Assembly (NCBI GenBank): GCA_002349055.1
Contig: DECD01000028.1
Span: 1 to 35,320, forward strand
Source of the DNA: Bacteroidales bacterium UBA2939
GTDB lineage: Bacteria; Bacteroidota; Bacteroidia; Bacteroidales; P3
Direction of reading: 5' to 3'
Length of the DNA stretch: 35,320 nt
Within the stretch, counting starts at the first letter, position 1; the number at the start of each line of letters is the position of its first letter. The position numbers and the translations under genes were made by a program. Below are positions 14,745 through 21,260 of the stretch, in pieces. The notes under the pieces were generated by a model, which did no database searches, was not told the origin of the DNA, and saw nothing but the letters and a program-made list of their open reading frames with translations.

Positions 14745-15950
14745 CTATAGTTGGTCGGGCAGTGTGGGGTAGAGTCTATGAAGCATCTCTTTTAGATGGT
14801 AGTCGGCACCACGGGCATAGCCGCTGTCGCGGTTGGCAACCCACTTGGGACCCGTGAAAAAACTCTTCATCTTTCGATAGTTGGCGCGTTCCGTCATGTT
14901 GCGCACCAGATAAATCAGCTCGTAGGAGTTGCCATTCTTCCCATGCCACTCGATGGGTTCCACCTTGGCTGGGCACATACGGCCAGAGAAGCGATAGGCA
15001 AAGAGACGTTTGACCACAGGGGAAGAGTCTATATACCCAAACTGAGACAAACTGTTTACAAACTCTTCGAACTGCTTTGCGCCAGCCTTTATCACGTCAG
15101 GATGTAACCCAAAGTACTCGCTGCTGTCGCTGGACTCATTGCGGAACGAGAAATAGTCTTCGGGCAGATGAAAGTCCGTTTCAATGCTGCCACCACCTTT
15201 CAGAATGAGTGGTTCGATTTGCTTGCGTTCCTTGGGCTTGAAGCGGTCGTAGTTGTTGGTGTAAAAAGAGCAGAGATAATCGAAAGCGTCTCGGTTGTAC
15301 TGATTAAGTTTCTGCAAATAGGTCTCCTCGTCGCCACCATCAAGATAAGGTTCAACGGCTTCGCTTAGTTCTGTTGCAGACTGACTGATGGGATGCTCCT
15401 CGTCATGCAATATGCTTGCCACCACGTCTAGGGCGGTAACTATATCCCCTTCCGATGGGTTAGCACGATGGATATTGACAGGCCATATATATTCGCAGAT
15501 GGTGCTGACCAAAGAAAGGTCGCAGTCTTTATTATCGATGGTTCTTGTAAACACTTCCTTGTCCTGGTCGGCATAGGCATTCTGCAACAGTGTCATTGTG
15601 GCAGAGGAACAACCAATAGTGCGAATCAGTTCCGGAACTGCGAAAGGGGCGAGGGATTGGAGCGTGGTGTATAGTTCTTCAGCCGTATACACTCGCTGTG
15701 GTGTCGGTTCGAAGAGAGTAATATCCTCGTGAATGAAGCGGTTGTTGTTGACGTAGGAAAGTTTGTGATATAGAGGATAAAACGCATGGAAGAGAAAGAT
15801 GCTACCATCCCGTAATGCATGACTGCTGTCGAGGTCGTCGATGTCGGACAACAGGTCGGGATAGAGAGAGGCAAGCTGGTTAGCATTGCCAGCTTCTGAG
15901 AAACCCTTGTAGTAGAGTTTCATTCTTTCAGCCTCCGAGATATAGTCCAT
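14745..15950 (-). CDS. Unknown 401-aa protein
   Basis: A 401-aa soluble protein, mostly helical by eye, of no family I can name. The N-terminal third has AERMKLYYKGFSEAGNANQL and an aromatic-rich HAFYPLYHKLSYVNNNRF. The C-terminal third looks the most domain-like: VVKRLFAYRFSGRM, then EWHGKNGNSYELIYLVRNMT and FFTGPKWVANRDSGYARGAD. No signal peptide, membrane span or catalytic motif is evident. The start ATG at 15950 follows a purine-rich AAAAGAGGAAG stretch that could be a ribosome-binding site. The nearest candidate promoter (16251-16258) lies about 300 bases upstream, across degenerate DNA. It is the last intact gene of the island on this side. Confidence 0.6.
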   Translation of the reverse strand: MDYISEAERMKLYYKGFSEAGNANQLASLYPDLLSDIDDLDSSHALRDGSIFLFHAFYPLYHKLSYVNNNRFIHEDITLFEPTPQRVYTAEELYTTLQSLAPFAVPELIRTIGCSSATMTLLQNAYADQDKEVFTRTIDNKDCDLSLVSTICEYIWPVNIHRANPSEGDIVTALDVVASILHDEEHPISQSATELSEAVEPYLDGGDEETYLQKLNQYNRDAFDYLCSFYTNNYDRFKPKERKQIEPLILKGGGSIETDFHLPEDYFSFRNESSDSSEYFGLHPDVIKAGAKQFEEFVNSLSQFGYIDSSPVVKRLFAYRFSGRMCPAKVEPIEWHGKNGNSYELIYLVRNMTERANYRKMKSFFTGPKWVANRDSGYARGADYHLKEMLHRLYPTLPDQL

Positions 15951-16449
15951 TCTCGCTTCCTCTTTTGTTGCCGCTCTGACTCCCGGATTGGCAGTTAAAC
16001 TTCAATTAAAAAAGCATGGAATCAATGTTGCCTGTTTCAATCCTTGAGGTTTTGCCCGACCTAACTAGTTTGAAACTTTGAACTTTATCCCATGCTGTTG
16101 AATATGCAAACGCCATAGGGCGAAAACATACCAAACAAGCAAAGGCATCAGTATCAAGTCGACTAGTTATTTTGAAATGGGCAATTTCAAGGACGACCTA
16201 TAACAAATGCTTTTTGCATTGATTAGACTTTCTCGCGTCTAATTCAGGTGCAAATATACGCATTTTATTTGATACTGAGCCTTTGCGGGATAAAGTTCTT
16301 ATTCAATTATAAGAAAGTCAATGTCTTGTGAGACGGCATTTTTATCTAACGTCTGTTTAAGTGAGTGATTTACTTCAATTTCTAACGCAAAATTGTTATT
16401 CTCGGTCAGAGAACAAATAAAAAAGAGAAGCTGGCATTTCGTATTGTGA
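15951..16449. other. Degenerate intergenic DNA, possible mobile-element scar
   Basis: No intact gene is seen here. Two small palindromes are visible (16176-16190, GAAAT/ATTTC arms; about 16205-16220, AATGC/GCATT arms), along with scattered short frames that end quickly. On the minus strand a tiny frame MQKAFVIGRP starts inside this stretch. With the transposase tail that follows, I read it as the remains of an insertion element or an old junction. Confidence 0.4.
16251..16258 (-). promoter_or_regulatory. Possible -7 box TATATTTG
   Basis: The minus strand reads GTATATTTGCACC, a good match to TAnnTTTG. If active it would give the 401-aa gene a leader of about 300 bases. No -33 box is clear. 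Confidence 0.4.
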
Positions 16450-16632
16450 ATGGGACAAAAAGTACGGAATGAAAACCAGCTTCAGGAATCTCTGCGCCGT
16501 GTATGGTGGCAGGACAACAAGCACGACGCGGCTTTGGTGTTGAAACGCCAAGCCTATGGCTACAGAGACATGCCTTTCTTTAAACTCATACTCCTATCCC
16601 TACACGACTCCTCCTATCCATTTAGCGGATGA
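16450..16632 (+). pseudogene. ISL3-family transposase, C-terminal remnant
   Basis: The frame of 60 codons ends in LKRQAYGYRDMPFFKLILLS followed by a short tail and TGA. This matches the last 30 or so residues of ISL3-family transposases (KRQAYGYRDxEFFKL) as I know them. The upstream residues (MGQKVRNENQLQESLRRV) do not look like the rest of that transposase, so most of the gene is lost. It marks a past insertion near the boundary between the AT-rich island and the GC-rich core. Confidence 0.65.
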
Positions 16633-17095
16633 ACCTGATTTTTGTGGTATGTGTCGCCCCGACTCTAACACACCCCTCCGTCCGCTCTGCGGCCACCTCC
16701 CCTAACATAGGGGAGGAGTTTAATGGAGGGCACGCGTACCGTGGGTTGACACCCACGGCTAAGATCTGGCGCCCATACAGGGCTGGGGGAGATGGGCTTA
16801 ATGGGAAATTTGCTATTAAAAGAAATGCCCTACGGGCAATGAGGTATACGGTGGCTTGCTGGGGTGGTATGTGTGGTGGATTGAAATTTTTGCCCCCTTT
16901 TTTTTGAAATACATGATGTACCGCTTTCCCGATGAGAGCATTCACCAAGCAAGCATGTTCCCACAACGAAGGTAGTTGGCGGTTAGGGGATGCGAGGGGG
17001 GTGGCGAATGGTTTTTTTTTCGTATCTTTGCACTGCAAAAAAAGTCGAAAAGTGCGACTAAATTTGCAGTAATAAAATTATAATACATTGATTAT
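16633..17095. repeat. Intergenic palindromic repeat cluster
   Basis: No gene is seen. The stretch holds hairpins typical of dispersed intergenic repeats: CCTCCCCT/AGGGGAGG (16696-16716), CCGTGGGT/ACCCACGG (16739-16758) and TGCCC/GGGCA (about 16826-16840). The first one, with its flank ACACACCCCTC, recurs at 18643-18691. A promoter for the metalloprotease closes the stretch. Confidence 0.6.
17023..17030 (+). promoter_or_regulatory. -7 box TATCTTTG for the metalloprotease
   Basis: TATCTTTGCAC after a T-run is a consensus Bacteroidetes -7 box. It lies 65 bases before the ATG at 17096, leaving a leader of about 60 bases with an imperfect hairpin (GTCG AAAAGTG CGAC). Confidence 0.7.
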
Positions 17096-18631
17096 ATGAA
17101 GTATTGCTTTACCATTCTGCTGGCGGCGACGCTGCTGATGCCCAGCGTGGCCAGGGCGCAAGAGACAAAGGAGCTGACAAATCTGGTCATCTTTCTGCGT
17201 TTTGCCGACGACGACGAGATTGAGCACGATTTTGCCGAAATCGACTCGATGTTCAACGGCCGCACACCGCGCTACTACAGCGTGTATAACTACTACGACG
17301 CAATGACCTACGGGAGGATTCACTACAACACGGTGTACACAAACAACATAGAGAACGGAGTGATTGTGTCGTACCGCGACACGATGCCGCGCGGATACTT
17401 CCAGCCCTACACGGAGGCGAACCCCATAGGCTACCAGCCGTGGGAGCAGCCTTTCATGGGTATCTCGATGCGCGAGGCGCAACTCCAGGCGCGCGCGTTC
17501 CATTATGTCGACTCGCTGGGGCTGGTGGACTCGAGCGTGGTGCTCGACGGCGACGGCGACGGGTATATCGACAATGTGAGTTTCGTTGTGAAGGGCGGCG
17601 TGGGCGAATGGGCCTCGATTCTGTGGCCGCACATGGAGTTTTTCCCGCACGACTCCATCGACCACCCGGTGACGGTGAACGGCTTACGTCCCAACACGTT
17701 CAATTTCGAGTTTGAGGGTGCAGATCACGGCTATTTCACGGCGGCGGTGTTCTGCCACGAGTTGGGGCACTCGCTGCACCTGCCGGACCACTACCACTAT
17801 GTGAACTACCGCGAGGTGACCCCTTCGGGGTCGTGGGACCTGATGTGCAACAACCACGAGGGGGCGAACCATACGGCCGCCATCTACAAGAGCAAGGTTC
17901 TGGGGGTGTGCGACGAGCCGATACAGATTACCTGCGACGGCGACTACACGCTGAACAGCGTGGGGAGCAGTCCGCACCGCAACTGCTACTATATCAAGTC
18001 GGCCACCGACAGCACGCAGTGGTTCACCTTCGAATACAGGCGGAAGGAGGATCCCTTCGAGTTTGGCATCCCCCACACGGGTCTTATCGCCGCGCGATGG
18101 AACGACACGGTGCCGCTCGACTATAACGGCATGTTTGCCAATGCTTTCTTCGACGGCCAGAGCCGCGCGCACCAGTACTGGGTTTTTCGTCCGGCGAGCG
18201 CCAGCGACACGGAGGACGGCAACGTCTACGCCGCCTGTTTCTGTGCCCAGATGGGGCGTACCGAGTTCGGCCCCACGACGGACCCTCACCCCTACCTGAC
18301 CGACGGCACCCCGGAGACGAGCTTCGAAATCACCGACATACAGGAGAACGGTACGGAGCTGACGTTCCACGTGCATTTCCTGAGCGGTCCGTATGTAGGA
18401 ATGACGACGGCGGAAGAAATTGAAAATTCAAAATTGAAAATTGAAATTAATGGTCGCAGTATTTGTGTCGACAATCGGGATAGCGAGGTCATCGGTCTCT
18501 ACGATGTTATGGGTCGTCAGCTGGCCACATCAAGACTTTCAAATTTCAATTTCCAATGTTCAAATCCAGGTGTGTACATTGTCAAGGTTGGCAACTGGCC
18601 AGCAAAGAAGGTGGTGGTGACGGGGGTCTAA
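17096..18631 (+). CDS. Secreted M6-like metalloprotease with T9SS-type C-terminal domain
   Basis: A 511-aa precursor. The signal peptide is residues 1-22 (MKYCFTILLAATLLMPSVAR, then AQ). The catalytic zinc motif HELGH is at 221-225, extended as HELGHSLHLPDH. Downstream GSWDLMCNN resembles the Met-turn region of M6 (immune inhibitor A-like) peptidases. DGDGDGYID (151-159) looks like a calcium loop. The last 80 residues hold a sorting-like domain (YDVMGRQL, then GVYIVKVG and a short basic end) as in type IX secretion substrates, so the enzyme is probably exported across the outer membrane. Just before it, the DNA carries ATTGAAAATT-type simple repeats translated as ENSKLKIEIN, possibly a recent linker expansion. 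It is a single-gene unit with its own promoter. The protein substrate is unknown. Confidence 0.85.
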   Translation: MKYCFTILLAATLLMPSVARAQETKELTNLVIFLRFADDDEIEHDFAEIDSMFNGRTPRYYSVYNYYDAMTYGRIHYNTVYTNNIENGVIVSYRDTMPRGYFQPYTEANPIGYQPWEQPFMGISMREAQLQARAFHYVDSLGLVDSSVVLDGDGDGYIDNVSFVVKGGVGEWASILWPHMEFFPHDSIDHPVTVNGLRPNTFNFEFEGADHGYFTAAVFCHELGHSLHLPDHYHYVNYREVTPSGSWDLMCNNHEGANHTAAIYKSKVLGVCDEPIQITCDGDYTLNSVGSSPHRNCYYIKSATDSTQWFTFEYRRKEDPFEFGIPHTGLIAARWNDTVPLDYNGMFANAFFDGQSRAHQYWVFRPASASDTEDGNVYAACFCAQMGRTEFGPTTDPHPYLTDGTPETSFEITDIQENGTELTFHVHFLSGPYVGMTTAEEIENSKLKIEINGRSICVDNRDSEVIGLYDVMGRQLATSRLSNFNFQCSNPGVYIVKVGNWPAKKVVVTGV

Positions 18632-18642
18632 GGGTTAAGGTT

Positions 18643-18691
18643 TGACACACCCCTCAGTCACTTCGTGACAGCTCCCCTAACTGAGGGGAGC
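18643..18691. terminator. Double hairpin repeat between convergent genes
   Basis: GTCAC/GTGAC (18657-18669) is followed by GCTCCCCT/AGGGGAGC (18671-18691). It lies between the metalloprotease stop and the hflX stop and could end transcription from both sides. The sequence ACACACCCCTC...CTCCCCTAAC...GGGGAG is the same repeat type as at 16665-16728. Confidence 0.6.
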
Positions 18692-18716
18692 AATGGCTGA
18701 CGCGGGTTTAGTTTTT

Positions 18717-20012
18717 TCAATATAGGAAGTTGTTGTAGGGGTAGCGGATGGCGTGGATGCGGGCAATCTCGTCGTAGAGGAGGTTGCGGAGGGTGTCGAT
18801 GTTCTGCTTCTTGAAGGCACTGATAAATATTTGGGGGAGTACTGAGGAGTGCAAGGGAGTGCTAGGAGTGCAAGACAATGGTTCCGCTGTGGTTTTGTCC
18901 TCGCACTCCTCGTACTCCTCTGTACTCCCTTGCACTTCTTCAAGAGCATCTATTTTATTATACACCATGATGACGGGTTTGTCGTCGGCGTGGATGTCGG
19001 CGAGGGTTTTGTTGACGGCGTCGATTTGCGACTGGTGGTCGGGGTGCGAGATGTCGACGACATGGAGGAGAAGGTCGGCCTCGGAGACCTCGTCGAGGGT
19101 GGACTTGAAGCTCTCAACGAGCTGGGTGGGGAGTTTGCGGATGAAGCCGACGGTGTCGGAGAGGAGGAAGGGGAGGTTGCCGATGACGACTTTGCGGACG
19201 GTGGTGTCGAGGGTTGCGAAGAGTTTGTTTTCGGCGAGGACGTCGGATTTGGCGAGGAGGTTGAGGATGGTGGACTTGCCGACATTGGTGTAGCCGACGA
19301 GGGCGACACGGACGAGGCTTTCGCGGTTTTTGCGCTGGAGGGTTTTCTGGGTGTCGAGTTTGGCGAGCTGGAGCTTGAGTGCGGAGATTTTCTCCTTGAT
19401 GAGGCGGCGGTCGGTTTCTATCTGTGTCTCGCCGGGTCCGCGCATGCCGATGCCGCCGCGCTGGCGCTCGAGGTGGGTCCACATGCGGGTCAAGCGCGGG
19501 AGCATGTACTGGAGCTGCGCGAGCTCGACCTGTGTGCGGGCGGTGGAGGTGCGGGCGTGGCGTGCGAAGATGTCGAGGATGAGGGTGGTGCGGTCGAGGA
19601 TGCGGCATTCGAGCTCTTTCTCGAGGTTGCGGAGCTGGGCGGGCGAGAGTTCGTCGTCGACGACGATGATATCGGCATCGAGGGCCTGCTTGTATTCGCG
19701 AATTTCTTCGAGTTTGCCGGAGCCGACGTAGGTGCGGGTGTCGGGGCGGTCGAGTTTCTGGATAACTTTTTTGACGGTGACGCCGCCAGCGGTGCGGAGG
19801 AGGAACTCGAGTTCGTCGAGGTATTCCTCGGTGCGCTTGATGGTCTGTCCGTTGGGGCAGACGGAGACGAGGATGGCCTTCTCGGGGACTTCCTCGTTGA
19901 CGAAGGTATTGCGTTCCTGGGGCGAGGGGCGACGGGTGGGAGTCGCGGCAGGCGAGGTGCCATCGAGGCTGTTGCGGAATTTGCCCTGCTTGTTAGGAGA
20001 CCAGCTGCCCAT
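18717..20012 (-). CDS. hflX: GTPase HflX
   Basis: A 431-aa HflX, a GTPase that binds the 50S subunit and splits stalled ribosomes. The N-terminal HflX domain contains VDDELSPAQLRNLEKEL, and the linker contains RGGIGMRGPGETQIETDRR. The G domain follows: G1 GYTNVGKS, G3 DTVGF, G4 NKID, G5 ISA. Between G4 and G5 the copy has an extra stretch of about 30 residues (from EEVQGSTEEYEECEDK to PLHSSVLP), encoded by an imperfect inverted repeat at about 18836-18939 that is absent from typical HflX. The start ATG (20012) overlaps the stop of the upstream glycosyltransferase by one base (TGATG), so the genes are coupled. The first 36 residues are a poorly conserved extension. It is the last gene of a five-gene operon. 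Confidence 0.92.
   Translation of the reverse strand: MGSWSPNKQGKFRNSLDGTSPAATPTRRPSPQERNTFVNEEVPEKAILVSVCPNGQTIKRTEEYLDELEFLLRTAGGVTVKKVIQKLDRPDTRTYVGSGKLEEIREYKQALDADIIVVDDELSPAQLRNLEKELECRILDRTTLILDIFARHARTSTARTQVELAQLQYMLPRLTRMWTHLERQRGGIGMRGPGETQIETDRRLIKEKISALKLQLAKLDTQKTLQRKNRESLVRVALVGYTNVGKSTILNLLAKSDVLAENKLFATLDTTVRKVVIGNLPFLLSDTVGFIRKLPTQLVESFKSTLDEVSEADLLLHVVDISHPDHQSQIDAVNKTLADIHADDKPVIMVYNKIDALEEVQGSTEEYEECEDKTTAEPLSCTPSTPLHSSVLPQIFISAFKKQNIDTLRNLLYDEIARIHAIRYPYNNFLY
18836..18939. repeat. Imperfect inverted repeat inside hflX
   Basis: The arms are rich in GGAGTGCAAGGGAGT and its complement (about 18836-18876 and 18899-18939). The stretch is in frame and falls between the G4 and G5 loops of the GTPase domain. 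Its composition differs from the flanking hflX codons. Confidence 0.6.
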
Positions 20013-21220
20013 CAGATGTGTTGGTTTTTGTGCAGGATGTCATTGAAGAGGTCCTCGAGGGGTTGGACGGCGGCCTGCCAGCTGTAGTGCTGGTGGACGA
20101 AGGCGTTGCCAGTCTGAGCGATACGTGAGGCGAGGTCGTTGTTTTCGAGGAGGTTGAGGATGCTGTCGGCCAGTTCCTGCGGGTTGTCGCCGAGGAGGAG
20201 GTGGGTGCCGGGTGTGGCGCCGAGGGCTGCATTGGCGAGGGGTGTGGTGACGCAGGGGAGCTGCATGGACATGGCCTCGAGGAGTTTGTTCTGGAGGCCG
20301 GAGCCTATGCGCATGGGAGCGACGAAGACCTGGGCGGAGGCGTAGGCGGAGCGGATGTCGGGGAGGGAGGCCTGGATGGTGACGCGGTCGGAGGCGAGGC
20401 TGCGGACGGCGGCCTTGGGGTCGGCACCGGCGAGGAGGAGCGTGACCTCGGGGCGATGGTCCCACACGAGGGGCATCACCTCGCGGACGAGGTAGCGGGC
20501 AGCGTCGATGTTGGGGGCGTAGGAGAGGTTGCCGCAGAAGACGAGATTGAAGTGGCCGAGTGACTGAGTGGCTGAGTGACTGAGTGACTCAGATACTCTG
20601 AAGTGGTCGAAGTCGACGCCGTTGGGGACGATGTGGATGGTGCCGTTTTTCTTCTGGGGGATGGCCTCGCTGTCGACCTCGGAGATGACGGTGAGGCCGT
20701 CGAAGATTTTGAAGGCGTTATACTCGGTGGAGCGGAGCATCTTGAACTCGTAGTGGAGAATGCTGCGCCAGAGGCCCTTGGATTGTTCCATGCGGCGCTC
20801 GGTGTTGAGCGAGAGGGAGTCTTGGAAGTCCATAACTTTGGGGAAGGGCAGGCGCGCGACGAAGGGGACGGTGCGGACCATCTGGTTGTATACGATGTCG
20901 GGCTGTAGCTGTTTGGCGAGGTCGCGGACGGTGTTGCGAGCACGCGCGGAATCCCAGTAGCCCATCTGTAGCGACTTGGCGCGGAAATAGTTGCGCATCA
21001 CATTGAAGTAGGCCGTGAAGTGCGTGGGGGTGACGACGGAGATGCTCTTGCAGTAAGGCTCGAGGGCGGCGCGCTGCTCGGCGGTGACCTTGGAGTGGGA
21101 GACGGCGAAGAGGTGTATCTCGTGGCGCTTCGAGAGTTCGACTATCTGGTGATAGGCGCGGAGTTTGTCGCCTTTTTCGAGGGGATAGGGGAACCGGGGG
21201 AGAACAACTAATATCTTCAT
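20012..21220 (-). CDS. Glycosyltransferase, GT4-like (402 aa)
   Basis: A GT-B fold glycosyltransferase. The N-terminal Rossmann start is MKILVVLPRFPYPLEKGDKL. The acceptor half contains DFQDSLSLNTERRM and the linker IVPNGVDFDHF. The donor half contains FCGNLSYAPN, RIGSGLQNKLLEAMSMQLPC (the nucleotide-sugar site with its conserved Glu) and PLANAALG. It probably transfers a sugar in surface polysaccharide synthesis; the acceptor is unknown. Residues SESLSHSATQSLGH, after the linker, come from short tandem repeats (GAGTGACT units, 20558-20593) and look like an in-frame expansion. It is the fourth gene of the operon, 40 bases after parC, and overlaps hflX by one base. The 40-base gap is itself made of ATGGG-rich repeats. 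Confidence 0.85.
   Translation of the reverse strand: MKILVVLPRFPYPLEKGDKLRAYHQIVELSKRHEIHLFAVSHSKVTAEQRAALEPYCKSISVVTPTHFTAYFNVMRNYFRAKSLQMGYWDSARARNTVRDLAKQLQPDIVYNQMVRTVPFVARLPFPKVMDFQDSLSLNTERRMEQSKGLWRSILHYEFKMLRSTEYNAFKIFDGLTVISEVDSEAIPQKKNGTIHIVPNGVDFDHFRVSESLSHSATQSLGHFNLVFCGNLSYAPNIDAARYLVREVMPLVWDHRPEVTLLLAGADPKAAVRSLASDRVTIQASLPDIRSAYASAQVFVAPMRIGSGLQNKLLEAMSMQLPCVTTPLANAALGATPGTHLLLGDNPQELADSILNLLENNDLASRIAQTGNAFVHQHYSWQAAVQPLEDLFNDILHKNQHI
20558..20593. repeat. GAGTGACT-type tandem repeat inside a glycosyltransferase gene
   Basis: About four copies of an 8-base unit, GAGTGACT or GAGTGGCT, lie in frame and are translated as Ser/His/Leu-rich residues in the linker region. Slippage there would shift the frame unless three units change. 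Confidence 0.6.
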
Positions 21221-21260
21221 GGGTATTATGGGATTAATGGGTTTAATGGGCTTTTATGGG

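Noticed and set aside
18849..20087. 412-aa open frame on the plus strand
   Set aside because: It is the mirror of hflX and part of its neighbour. Its product is an acidic, Gly/Glu/Val/Asp-rich sequence typical of the antisense of a GC-rich gene.
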